This document shows, piece by piece, positions 1 to 6,972 of a stretch of DNA of 15,056 bases (positions are counted from its first letter, which is position 1; each line of letters opens with the position of its first letter). Source of the DNA: an uncultured Oscillospiraceae bacterium (GTDB taxonomy: Bacteria > Bacillota > Clostridia > Oscillospirales > Ruminococcaceae). Where the stretch lies: NCBI GenBank assembly GCA_910587135.1, contig CAJULF010000063.1, forward strand, positions 1 through 15,056, read 5' to 3'. The position numbers were made by a program, and so were the translations under genes. The notes beneath the pieces were generated by a model. It had not been told where the DNA came from. It did not search any database and saw only the letters and a list, made by a program, of their open reading frames with translations.

Positions 1-331
1 TGTTTTCGCTGGCTTTTATCCGCATTATTCTCAAAATATACTAAACAGGCTCTTAAAAGCTGGGAGGAGAATTGGGGTATCCTGTCCACGTTTTTCGCAT
101 ATCCTGCCGAGATACGGAAGATAATATACAACAAATATTATCGAGGGCTTGAACCGTAAATTCCGTAAGATCACAAAAAACAAGCCGTCATTTACCAACG
201 ATGACAGCTTAAGAAAAATTTTGTATCTTGCGTCGAAAAACATCGTTGCGCATTGGACGGTAATCTGTCGAAATTGGGATCTGGTATCCAACCAACTTTC
301 GATAATGTTCGCAGACAGAGAATCCGCGTAA
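1..331 (+). pseudogene. IS256-family transposase, C-terminal part, frameshifted
   Basis: The right-hand part of a Mutator/IS256-type DDE transposase gene, cut by the window edge. Frame 1 reads KSWEENWGILSTFFAYPAEI followed by RKIIY (positions 55-129). The reading then continues only in frame 2, as NIIEGLNRKFRKITKNKPSF and on through ILYLASKNIV and RNWDLVSNQLSIMF to a TAA stop at 329-331. The order IRKIIY..TN.IEG.NR..RK.TK, then LYLA..NI...W, then RNW....NQL is the conserved C-terminus of IS256 transposases, and it includes the segment with the catalytic Glu (IIEG). Between about 127 and 136 one base is gained or two are lost (TAC AAC AAA where TAC ACA ACA AAT would be expected), so the copy is probably inactive unless this is a sequencing error. 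The first ~15 codons match the family less well. Known: family motifs. Inferred: loss of function. Confidence 0.85.
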
Positions 332-333
332 TT

Positions 334-439
334 GGATTTCCTCTCTTAAATTTTTTTCCCGCTAGCTGAGACGCTATTCACGCCTTCGGCGCGCATACCG
401 TCTCAGCCCGCGGGAGCATGGCTATTAAGAGTAAATCCC
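334..439. repeat. Nested palindrome downstream of the transposase stop
   Basis: Several inverted-repeat pairs are stacked around one centre. The outermost arms are GGATTTCCTCTCTTAA (334-349) against TTAAGAGTAAATCC (425-438). Next come CCCGC (358-362) with GCGGG (410-414), then a perfect 9-bp pair GCTGAGACG (365-373) with CGTCTCAGC (399-407), and an inner CGCC-TTC-GGCG hairpin (381-391). As RNA this would fold into a long interrupted hairpin. It could terminate or insulate transcription at the edge of the IS, or be a separate palindromic element inside it. There is no T-run after the outer arm, so it is not a classical terminator. Confidence 0.7.
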
Positions 440-512
440 ATATTCCGCTTGCTTTGCAAGCCACCTATTGTCTGACCGGATTTGCTTTTACACAAAATTT
501 TTTGGAGTGCCC

Positions 513-678
513 GTTTATACGCTGTGAGCAAGCACGTTACGGCCTGCTCAGCTTTGCAATACCTTGCACACATCTTGCTTGAATATTTTCCGTCATATTG
601 CGCAAGTTTTTCTTGACAGTGTCAGCCCTCCGTCATTGAGCTTGTACAGTCTGACGACGCACAAGCTTTGTGTGTAGT
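513..678. other. Intergenic stretch, no convincing gene
   Basis: Between the inferred IS end and the first palindromic repeat I see no coding sequence with a start and ribosome site. On the minus strand one frame stays open from 621 down to a TGA at 403-405 (first ATG at 571-573, 56 codons) and runs across the inferred IS end. Its start of EKLAQYDGKYSSKMCARYC could be a decayed coding remnant, but it has no Shine-Dalgarno sequence and the second half is IS sequence. I do not call it a gene. Confidence 0.4.
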
Positions 679-905
679 CTGTATGTAAAGGTTGACCAAG
701 GGCGGATTATTTAAAAAATTTCAAAATTTCCGGCAGCCATACTCCGTGCTGCGCAGCACGGAGTATGCTACCGGAAACCGCGCAATTTGCCATTTGGCAA
801 ATTGCGCGGTTTTAAATTTAATGCGCCGATATTACGCAACACATAAGCTTTTTTTACAAGCTGTACGCACAGGCTTTTTGCGGTGTTACCTAAAAAATAT
901 TCCGT
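679..905 (+). repeat. Intergenic palindromic repeat, core copy 1
   Basis: This ~225-bp unit matches the reverse complement of 5171-5409. Shared blocks in order are CTGTATGTAAAGGTTGACC (679-697), AAATTTCAAAATTTCCGGCAG ending at 736 (given here only as its key part TTTCCGGCAG), CCGGAAACCGCGCAATTTGCC ending at 791 (key part CGCAATTTGCC), ATGCGCCGATATTACG near 821, TTTACAAGCTG near 855, and ATATTCC near 898. It contains two strong hairpins. One is a perfect 30-bp palindrome (738-767) inside CCGGAAA-type outer arms (727-733 and 771-777). The other has 15-bp arms at 777-791 and 796-810 with loop ATTT. A spurious 71-codon frame runs through it and has no family resemblance. Confidence 0.8.
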
Positions 906-985
906 AGCGTGTCAATAGCGCATTGCGTCATTGGCATCAGCTCTCTGAGAAAGCTCCGCTTCGTTTAGCTGAGCCTCACAGAGTC

Positions 986-1047
986 TTGCGAGAAATTCAT
1001 GCATGCGTGGCCAGTGGATTTTTGCTTTCAGCGCCTTTGAACGCTTA
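986..1047 (+). repeat. Repeat tail module, copy 1
   Basis: This is a direct repeat of 5456-5516 at roughly three-quarters identity by eye. Shared runs are GAAATTCATGC, GGCCAG versus GGTCAG, TTTGCTTTCAG and GCCTTTGA followed by GCTTA. It lies about 80 bases right of core copy 1 and ends about 12 bases before the 3' end of the minus-strand thrH gene at 1060. No T-rich terminator for thrH is visible here, so thrH transcripts probably read into this module. On the minus strand it is open as ..SKALKAKIHWPRMHEFLAR.., but copy 2 has a stop in the same frame, so it is probably not coding. Confidence 0.7.
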
Positions 1048-1059
1048 TTTACGGGTGAT

Positions 1060-1665
1060 TTAATCCGCAAGCGCCTTTTTGATAGCTCCCATAAGCTCAT
1101 CATATGTTTCAAACGCCGGGAGCTCAGGGTTATCCTTCTTAATCTGCTCGGTGCTTTTGAACAGGAAGCCCGCCTTGCTCGCCTTTATCATGCCGAGATC
1201 GTTGTAGCTGTCGCCGCTTGCGATGGTATCGTAGCCGATGGACTGAAGCGCCTTGACGGTGGTGAGCTTGGAGTTTTCTATCCTCATTCTGAAACCCGTT
1301 ATCTCGCCGTTCTGGGCAACCTCAAGGGAGTTGCAGAAAATGGTCGGCATACCCAGCTTTTGCATAAGCGGTCCGGCAAACTGCGCAAAGGTATCGCTGA
1401 TAATTATTACCTGACACAGCCCGCGCAGTTCGTCAAGGAACTCCTTTGCGCCGGGCATGGGGTCTATCTTCGCGATGGTGTCCTGAATCTCCTTAAGACC
1501 CAGACCGTGCTCCTTAAGTATTCCAAGCCGCCAGTTCATAAGCTTGTTGTAGTCGGGCTCGTCGCGCGTGGTCCGCTTTAGCTCGGGGATACCGCTCGCC
1601 TCCGCAAAAGCGATCCATATTTCAGGCACAAGTACGCCCTCCAAATCAAGGCAGGTAATATACAT
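1060..1665 (-). CDS. thrH: ThrH-type HAD phosphatase (phosphoserine/homoserine phosphotransferase)
   Basis: A 201-residue HAD-superfamily enzyme. The start CLDLEGVLVPEIWIAFAE closely matches ThrH of Pseudomonas as I remember it. Motif I is D7-L-E9-G: Asp7 is the nucleophile, and Glu9 replaces the usual second Asp, as in SerB/ThrH enzymes. Motif II is S90-D-T and motif III/IV is GDSYND (151-156), which holds the Mg-binding aspartates. ThrH dephosphorylates phosphoserine and can transfer the phosphate to homoserine, linking serine and threonine synthesis in the cytoplasm; substrate choice here is inferred from homology. The start is set by GGAGG nine bases upstream of the ATG at 1665. It follows the U32 gene on the same strand after 136 bases but has its own promoter (1719-1747). 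A generic SerB-like phosphatase is the alternative. Confidence 0.9.
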   Translation of the reverse strand: MYITCLDLEGVLVPEIWIAFAEASGIPELKRTTRDEPDYNKLMNWRLGILKEHGLGLKEIQDTIAKIDPMPGAKEFLDELRGLCQVIIISDTFAQFAGPLMQKLGMPTIFCNSLEVAQNGEITGFRMRIENSKLTTVKALQSIGYDTIASGDSYNDLGMIKASKAGFLFKSTEQIKKDNPELPAFETYDELMGAIKKALAD

Positions 1666-1718
1666 AATTAAGGTCCTCCGTATAGAATTTTATGGTCGTT
1701 TGTCTAACCAACTCATAT

Positions 1719-1747
1719 ATTATAGCATTTTTTCTCTGTTTTGTCAA
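1719..1747 (-). promoter_or_regulatory. Sigma-A-type promoter of thrH
   Basis: Read on the minus strand, TTGACA (1742-1747) is followed after exactly 17 bases by TATAAT (1719-1724), a full consensus match. Transcription should begin near 1712, about 47 bases before the thrH start codon at 1665. This lets thrH be expressed independently of the upstream zapA-like/U32 pair. Confidence 0.85.
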
Positions 1748-1801
1748 CGCTTTTCAAACCCGATATCTGTCGTTGATCTTCGCTTAGGCTTTCAATCGCT
1801 G

Positions 1802-3853
1802 CTATTCCGCACCGCGGAAGTAAAGCCCTCTGGTCAGCCTTCCGCTTGGTTTGCGGCTGTTTTTATACATATCCAGCACCGCCCCCACATCAGATTCGTC
1901 GGTAAATTTAAGCACCGCGAAATCAAAAGCATCAAGGGTCTGCGGGCGATCGCTTAAAATAAGCGTATCTGGATTCAGCAGCTCTGCGCTGTTGCCGCCG
2001 CATAGCACCGGTATGGTGTTCCCTCGGCGGTCTGTAAGGCACTCACCGCAAGGCGATGACGCACCGCATATACCGTCGCCGCCCCTGCCGCAGGGTGCCC
2101 CGTCGGCTATCGGACACCTTCTCATAACCATCAGCGGAAGCCTGCCGTATGCGAGAATACCGCAAGGGATATTGCTCCGAATTTGTGACAGTCTGTCCGC
2201 CGTTCCTTCAAACGACAGTATAACGTCCGAAAATCCGAATTTCTCACAGACCCCGACGGAAAAGCTGTTCAGCAGGTTCATGCGGTATCCGCCAAGTATA
2301 TCAAGCCCGTGTTCCCTTAAAAGACGCGCGTGACCAAGCGTCTGCGCCATACCTTTGGTGAACCCCGCGCACGCCAGCTCCGCCAGACGTTCCCCAACGC
2401 GCTCCTCACAGTCGGCAAGGAAAAGCGGCGGAATGACCGCTATCCGCTCCTTGTCGGGGGTATTTTCGTTCAGAATATTCATAGGCGCGTAAATCAGCTC
2501 AAAATCCAGCGCCAGAGCCTGTTTTAACTGCTCCGGGCTGTAAACTTCGGCGCGGTAAGATGTTTTTTCTGGCGCGGGTCGCTTTGCTGGTAGAGCGGGT
2601 GAGTGCTCATTTATTTGGTATACGTGAGTATTTTTCCGCTCAACCTCCACCGAAAGCCTTTCGCAAAGCTCCCTCCTGACAGCGTTAAGTGCTGCCGCGG
2701 GAACGTACAGACCCTCCCCGACCTCAGCAGTGATATCTCCGGCTTTGAATTGAGTTCCGCCCAGCTTCGCCATGCGCCCGCATACGCTTTCGGCGGTGGT
2801 GGGCGCATTGTTTGCGGTCTGCGGAGGCTCTCCAGCGACCGTTACCGTGATATCCCCGCAGTTTGCCGAAGCGGTTATACCTTCGGCGGTAACTATTGTA
2901 TGTATATCCGCTGTCAGTCTGGGCAGCTCGTCCTTATACAAAGCTTTAATGCCGCTGAGCGCCTTTGCGGAGCTGTCCACGTCATCTTTGCCGCGCGTTC
3001 CCTGCATATCCCGCATATCGCCCCGGAAATATCCCTCGGTCAGTCCGCCGCGTGAAAAAATGTTCTTAAGTCGCTCACCGTCAAATTCCTCGCCCCTGAG
3101 CGACTTATAGCAGGCGTTTACCGCACAGGCGACATATTCGGGGCGTTTCATTCTGCCCTCTATTTTATAAGAGGTCACCCCTATCTTTTCAAATTCCGCA
3201 AGGTGGCTGATTAGAGAGCAGTCCTTAAGAGATATCACACTGTGTCTGCCGACATGAGAGAAATCCAGGCGGCATGGCTGGGCGCAAAGACCGCGGTTTC
3301 CGCTCCTGCCGCCAAAAAGACTGCTCATGTAGCACTGACCGCTTATGCATACGCACAGTGCGCCATGCACAAATATCTCCGTTTCCACAGGCGAGCTTTC
3401 GGCGATATTTTTTATCTGCTCCGCTGACAGCTCGCGCCCGAGCACTACCCTTGAATAGCCCAGCTCCGCTGCCGCTTTTACGCCCTCTTGGCTGTTAAGA
3501 GTCATCTGCGTGGAAGCGTGGCGCGGCATCTGCGGACATATTTTTTCCGCCAAAGCCGCCGCGCCGAGATCCTGCATTATAAGCCCGTCCGCGCCGCACC
3601 TTGCCGCCGTTTCGATACATTGCGCAAGCTCCGTAAGCTCGTTGTCGTAAACAAGCGTATTCAGCGCTGCGTAGAGCTTCACTCCTCTTTTGTGGCATTC
3701 CCGACAGGCAGCTTTAAGTTCGTCGTCAGAAAAATTTTCGGCGTTTTTACGCGCCGAAAATTTCTTCATTCCCGCATAGACCGCGTCCGCGCCGCTGTTA
3801 AGCGCTGCCGCAAGACTTTCAAATCCCCCGCATGGGGCTAAAATCTCCTTCAT
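1802..3853 (-). CDS. U32 family 'peptidase' with DUF3656 (RlhA/YdcP-like)
   Basis: A 683-residue U32-family protein. The N-terminal TIM-barrel-like part begins MKEILAPCGGFESLAAALNS. The U32 signature is at 159-178 (E-I-F-V-H-G-A-L-C then S-G-Q-C-Y-M-S-S), with Cys167, Cys174, Cys190 and Cys194 as likely cluster ligands. A DUF3656-like middle region follows. The C-terminal part has a Cys-rich stretch (CPI, CGECLTDRRG) and the usual ending TRGLYFRGAE. Although called peptidases, studied relatives are RNA hydroxylation enzymes: RlhA (23S rRNA C2501) and TrhP (tRNA U34). Length and DUF3656 favour the RlhA type; the exact substrate is inferred. The start ATG overlaps the stop of the zapA-like gene as ATGA, and I see no good ribosome site, so translation is probably coupled. 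Confidence 0.88.
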   Translation of the reverse strand: MKEILAPCGGFESLAAALNSGADAVYAGMKKFSARKNAENFSDDELKAACRECHKRGVKLYAALNTLVYDNELTELAQCIETAARCGADGLIMQDLGAAALAEKICPQMPRHASTQMTLNSQEGVKAAAELGYSRVVLGRELSAEQIKNIAESSPVETEIFVHGALCVCISGQCYMSSLFGGRSGNRGLCAQPCRLDFSHVGRHSVISLKDCSLISHLAEFEKIGVTSYKIEGRMKRPEYVACAVNACYKSLRGEEFDGERLKNIFSRGGLTEGYFRGDMRDMQGTRGKDDVDSSAKALSGIKALYKDELPRLTADIHTIVTAEGITASANCGDITVTVAGEPPQTANNAPTTAESVCGRMAKLGGTQFKAGDITAEVGEGLYVPAAALNAVRRELCERLSVEVERKNTHVYQINEHSPALPAKRPAPEKTSYRAEVYSPEQLKQALALDFELIYAPMNILNENTPDKERIAVIPPLFLADCEERVGERLAELACAGFTKGMAQTLGHARLLREHGLDILGGYRMNLLNSFSVGVCEKFGFSDVILSFEGTADRLSQIRSNIPCGILAYGRLPLMVMRRCPIADGAPCGRGGDGICGASSPCGECLTDRRGNTIPVLCGGNSAELLNPDTLILSDRPQTLDAFDFAVLKFTDESDVGAVLDMYKNSRKPSGRLTRGLYFRGAE

Positions 3854-5043
3854 AAAGTAAGCTGACCGTCCTCCAAAATCTCGCTTATCTGCTTTTCAAG
3901 TGAAGCGTTCGTCTTTTGCAGCGTAAGTATCTCTCCCGATATATCATTATTGAGCGCTGTAAGGCTGTCAATTTGCTTCTGAAGCTCGCTTATGGTATCC
4001 TCGTTTTTTCTGGCAGCCTCACTGCCCGCTTTTAGCGCCGCGTTTTCGCTTTCCATTTGAGAATAGCTGACCATAAGCTCGTCGTATTTTTTTGCGCTCT
4101 CTTCCAGCCGTCTGTTTTCCTCTTTAAGCTCCGTCAGCGCGCTTTCCATCAGTTCCGCCTGAGCCGCCGCGGTCTTTACCGCGCCCTCCGATATTGAAAG
4201 CTTCTCCGAAAGCTCCGCCGCCTTTTTCGCGTCCGCTTTCAGCTTTTCGTTTTCCTTTTCAAGCTCCGCTGCCTTTTTGGAGCAGTCGTTCTTTTTCATA
4301 TCCTCTACCTGCTTTGAAAGCTCGTGGTTGCGTGTTTTAAGCTCCTCAAGCTGCTTCTTCGCTTCTCCAATGGCATTTTTTTCGCTCTCCGCTTTTTCCG
4401 CCGCGCTCTCGGCTTCCTTTATCCTCTTGGACAACTGCTCGTTCTCCTCTTTCATTGCAATCACCTGAACAGCCTGCGTCTTAAGCTCGTCTATCTGCCG
4501 CTCCAGCTCCGCGGCTCTGTTCTGCTGCTTGTCCAGCATATCGGCGCTGTCTTTGAGCGCCGCCGCAAGCCGTCCGTTTTTCTCCTCAAGTTCCTCCGTC
4601 AGCTTAAGCGATACTTCAAGATCATTCTTAGCGATTTCTCCCTCCGCCGCTTTAGCCTCCGTTACTTTCAAAGTGCTGGCAAGCTGCTGGAGCTTGTCCT
4701 CCAGCTTCTCATACTTCTTTTTAAGCTCCGCAAGCTCGGCGCTCTCCTTTTTCAGCGCCGAATGCTCCGCTGCCGCGGCTTTGGCTGCCGCCTCGCCCTT
4801 TTCCAGCTCCGCGACACGCTGCTGCGACTGAATAAGCTTTGCCTTTTGATCCGATATCTCACTCGCGTAGTTGAGCGCCGTAAGCACGGCGGCATCCGCC
4901 TTTTCCCTGAAATCATCGGTGCTGCAAAAGTCCTTTATACATCTTTCGACCGCGGCGGCGTCATCCATAAGCTGCCTTACATTGTCCGTAATAAGACGAT
5001 AGCTTTTACCGCATATAGCGACCGTTATTTTTTCGTTTAGCAT
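3850..5043 (-). CDS. ZapA-like division protein with a long C-terminal coiled coil
   Basis: A 397-residue protein beginning MLNEKITVAICGKSYRL. The first ~70 residues (KITVAICGKSYRL, then VRQLMDDAAAVERCI, ending in ALNYASE) look like a ZapA domain, the FtsZ-ring-associated protein of about 100 residues. From about residue 70 almost to the end it is Ala/Glu/Lys-rich heptad sequence such as KKYEKLEDKLQQLASTLK, a predicted coiled coil of ~300 residues with no membrane segment. I chose ATG 5043 over the in-frame ATG 5100 because AAAGGA lies nine bases upstream of 5043, and because the promoter at 5115-5143 would start transcription near 5108, leaving no leader for 5100. The ATGA overlap with the U32 gene marks an operon. 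Division function is inferred from the ZapA domain; the coiled coil makes a scaffold role plausible. Confidence 0.8.
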   Translation of the reverse strand: MLNEKITVAICGKSYRLITDNVRQLMDDAAAVERCIKDFCSTDDFREKADAAVLTALNYASEISDQKAKLIQSQQRVAELEKGEAAAKAAAAEHSALKKESAELAELKKKYEKLEDKLQQLASTLKVTEAKAAEGEIAKNDLEVSLKLTEELEEKNGRLAAALKDSADMLDKQQNRAAELERQIDELKTQAVQVIAMKEENEQLSKRIKEAESAAEKAESEKNAIGEAKKQLEELKTRNHELSKQVEDMKKNDCSKKAAELEKENEKLKADAKKAAELSEKLSISEGAVKTAAAQAELMESALTELKEENRRLEESAKKYDELMVSYSQMESENAALKAGSEAARKNEDTISELQKQIDSLTALNNDISGEILTLQKTNASLEKQISEILEDGQLTL

Positions 5044-5114
5044 TTCAAGTATTCCTTTCAACGGTATTAAACATTCAAAGGCGTTTTCACCATAAGACAA
5101 TAATCCTATTTTAT

Positions 5115-5143
5115 ATTATATAATACTTTTCTTTTCTTTTCAA
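5115..5143 (-). promoter_or_regulatory. Sigma-A-type promoter of the zapA-like/U32 operon
   Basis: On the minus strand TTGAAA (5138-5143), a 17-base A-rich spacer and TATAAT (5115-5120) form a near-consensus promoter. The predicted start near 5108 gives a leader of about 65 bases to ATG 5043 and argues against translation from ATG 5100. Confidence 0.85.
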
Positions 5144-5170
5144 GTCCTTTTTGAAAATAAATTGTTATTG

Positions 5171-5409
5171 TGGGAATATCCGTGCATAAAGCTTGTTTTG
5201 CACGTCGCTGCAGCTTGTAAAACAAGCCTCTTGACAACGCAATGTCGGCGCATCAAATTTCAAAATGCGCACATTTGCCAAATGGCAAATGTGCGCGGTT
5301 TCCGGCAGGCATGCGAAGCGCAACGGAGCGTTAGCAGAGTGAAGCGGAGTATGACTGCCGGAAATTTTGAATTTTTTTCAAATAATTCAATTTTGGTCAA
5401 CCTTTATAT
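5171..5409 (-). repeat. Intergenic palindromic repeat, core copy 2 (inverted relative to copy 1)
   Basis: The reverse complement of this unit matches 679-905 block for block. Hairpin A has perfect 13-bp arms at 5267-5279 and 5284-5296 (GCGCACATTTGCC, loop AAAT). Hairpin B has 10-bp arms TTTCCGGCAG (5299-5308) and CTGCCGGAAA (5355-5364). The unit then runs GAATTTTTTT and ends GGTCAACCTTTATAT (5395-5409). The loop of hairpin B differs in sequence from copy 1 while the arms are kept, which suggests selection on structure. Read on the plus strand, hairpin B followed by T-rich sequence could act as a terminator. It fills much of the gap between the minus-strand operon promoter and the hrcA promoter. 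Confidence 0.8.
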
Positions 5410-5455
5410 GCAGTTCGGAGCGATTTGCAAAGCGGGCGGAGCTTTCGCGGAGGCT

Positions 5456-5516
5456 TTCGGGAAATTCATGCGCGGGCGGTCAGTTAATATTTGCTTTCAG
5501 AGCCTTTGACTGCTTA
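5456..5516 (+). repeat. Repeat tail module, copy 2
   Basis: This is a direct repeat of 986-1047 (shared GAAATTCATGC, TTTGCTTTCAG, GCCTTTGA and GCTTA). The tail has the same orientation in both places although the neighbouring core is inverted. The rest of the gap up to the hrcA promoter (5517-5789) shows no gene. It holds one stray TTTCCGGCAG arm at 5683-5692 and a small TAGCAG/CTGCTA hairpin near 5624. Confidence 0.7.
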
Positions 5517-5789
5517 ACTTTGCGCGGTTCTCGGCTATGATTTTTAATTTTGGGGATGCAAAACAGGTAAACCTTGTCAGTTTAATTGTATTAAGAAGAT
5601 GTTTTAAATTTCAGGTGCGTAATTAGCAGGGAAAACAGCTGCTAAGGCTCTGTGGTTAACCATCAAATTATAAAGATTTTTCTTTCCGGCAGCGTATGAA
5701 ATCCCGCTGCAAAACAAATCATAGTAATATTGCCCAAATAGCCGCCGTAAATCTTATGTTACTTTGTAAAATTTTTTCCTAAAAACCGC

Positions 5790-5818
5790 TTGACTTTTTG
5801 CCCAAAACGTGATAAATT
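5790..5818 (+). promoter_or_regulatory. Promoter of the hrcA chaperone operon
   Basis: TTGACT (5790-5795), a 17-base spacer and TAAATT (5813-5818, 4 of 6 matches to TATAAT) lie directly before the CIRCE element. Transcription would begin at about 5825, inside the operator, the usual arrangement for CIRCE-controlled sigma-A promoters. A slightly better -10 (TATATT, 5818-5823) exists but its spacing would be 22. Confidence 0.7.
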
Positions 5819-5822
5819 ATAT

Positions 5823-5849
5823 TTAGCACTCAAAGGCACAGAGTGCTAA
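5823..5849 (+). promoter_or_regulatory. CIRCE operator (HrcA binding site)
   Basis: TTAGCACTC (5823-5831), nine bases, then GAGTGCTAA (5841-5849): a perfect consensus CIRCE. HrcA dimers bind it and repress the operon until heat or unfolded protein titrates GroEL, which HrcA needs for activity (established knowledge). It is the only CIRCE I see in the window, so hrcA, grpE, dnaK, the DUF4241 gene and dnaJ may all depend on it. Confidence 0.97.
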
Positions 5850-5901
5850 ACGATAACAAAAAGAGTTCCCGACAAAAAGCGCTTAATCAGAAAAAGGATG
5901 A

Positions 5902-6972
5902 TTGACCATAGATACGATGGACACGAGAGCGAATAAGATACTCGCGGCGATAGTCGACGAGTATATAAAAACAGGCGAGCCTGTCGGGTCGAAGGCGCTG
6001 GCGATGAGGGAGGATATTACCGTATCCTCCGCCACCATACGCAATACTATGGCGGCGCTGGAGCAGGCGGGGTATCTGAGCCACCCGCATACGTCCGCGG
6101 GGCGCGTACCCACTTTTATGGGTTTTCGCTACTACATTGAAAACCTTATGAATCCCGAGCCGATAGATGCGGAGGAGATAACCGCGATAAACAGGCTGCT
6201 GAGCGGCGGCGAGGCTACCGACGAGGCGATAATCGAAAGCGCTTCCACGGCTCTTGCCGAAATAACAAAGTGCGCGACCTTTTCCACCAACCACGTTTCA
6301 AAATTCTCGGTGATATCAAAGGTCGACGTTATTCCGACGGGGAAGCGGCTGTATGTGCTGCTGCTGATAGCCTCAAACGGCACGATAAAAAATAAGGTCT
6401 GCCGAATGGAGTTTGATCTTACCAACGAGCAGATGTCGGATTTCACCGAATTTTTAAACGAGCATCTGCGCGGGGTAAATCTCGAAACCATGTCCGAGGA
6501 GTACATCGAGCAGCTTGCGGGAGCGCTTGGGGGATATATGCTTTCCCTCGCTCCGCTGCTTCATGCGGTGTACGAGCTGTCCGAGGAGATGATGAGGGAC
6601 AGCGTTGATGTAAAGGGTGAGGCAAATCTGCTTGCAAGCGGTGAGATACCGATGACCGACGTGCTGCGGTTCATGGAGCAAAAGAGCGAGATTTCCGCGA
6701 TGCTTGACGATGCTCTTTCGGGAATAAGCGTGCGCTTCGGCGCGGAGAGCAGCAGTTTCGCGATATCAAATTCAACGCTTCTGAGCGCAAGCTACTACAA
6801 GGATGGAAGACCCGCGGGTACGATAGGCATTATCGGGCCTATGCGGCTGGATTACCGAAAGGTTATCCCATATATTGAGTATCTGAGCAATAAGGTTACC
6901 CGCCTGCTGTCGGAAGAAAGCGCGGATAAGCTGATTCAGACGGAAAGAGAGGAAAATGATGACGATGAATGA
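5902..6972 (+). CDS. hrcA: Heat-inducible transcription repressor HrcA
   Basis: A 356-residue repressor of class I heat-shock genes. The N-terminal winged helix reads KILAAIVDEYIKTGEPVGSK, then SSATIRNTMAALEQAGYL and HTSAGRVPT, all HrcA hallmarks. A GAF-like middle and the C-terminal GIIGPMRLDYRKVIPYIEYL follow. The start is uncertain: TTG 5902 has AAGGA only about three bases upstream, and ATG 5917 (MDTRANKIL) has that site about 18 bases upstream. Homologues usually begin only a few residues before the helix, so 5917 is credible and would give 351 residues. The gene ends overlapping grpE by 17 bases. It should repress its own operon through the CIRCE at 5823-5849. Confidence 0.97.
   Translation: MTIDTMDTRANKILAAIVDEYIKTGEPVGSKALAMREDITVSSATIRNTMAALEQAGYLSHPHTSAGRVPTFMGFRYYIENLMNPEPIDAEEITAINRLLSGGEATDEAIIESASTALAEITKCATFSTNHVSKFSVISKVDVIPTGKRLYVLLLIASNGTIKNKVCRMEFDLTNEQMSDFTEFLNEHLRGVNLETMSEEYIEQLAGALGGYMLSLAPLLHAVYELSEEMMRDSVDVKGEANLLASGEIPMTDVLRFMEQKSEISAMLDDALSGISVRFGAESSSFAISNSTLLSASYYKDGRPAGTIGIIGPMRLDYRKVIPYIEYLSNKVTRLLSEESADKLIQTEREENDDDE

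Larger units (their letters stand above)
1..512 (+). mobile_element. Right end of an IS256-family insertion sequence (partial)
   Basis: After the transposase stop at 331 there are about 180 non-coding bases, ending in a stretch read on the minus strand as GGGCACTCC followed by AAAAAATTTTGTGTAAAAGC (484-512). A G-rich end followed by an A/T run and TTTTGTGTAAA resembles the terminal inverted repeats of Firmicutes IS256-family elements, so I place the element's right end near 512. The left end and any target duplication lie outside the window, so the boundary is inferred from this one end only. Confidence 0.55.

Noticed and set aside
692..907. 71-codon plus-strand frame
   Set aside because: It consists almost entirely of the palindromic repeat core, and a similar frame in copy 2 arises from the same repeat; no family resemblance or ribosome site.
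912..1112. 66-codon minus-strand frame overlapping the end of thrH
   Set aside because: It runs through the repeat tail; the equivalent frame in tail copy 2 has an in-frame stop, so coding is unlikely.
4324..5040. Long plus-strand open frame (238 codons) opposite the coiled-coil gene
   Set aside because: Its Leu/Arg/Phe-rich composition is the complement of Glu/Lys/Ala coiled-coil codons, so it is an antisense shadow.
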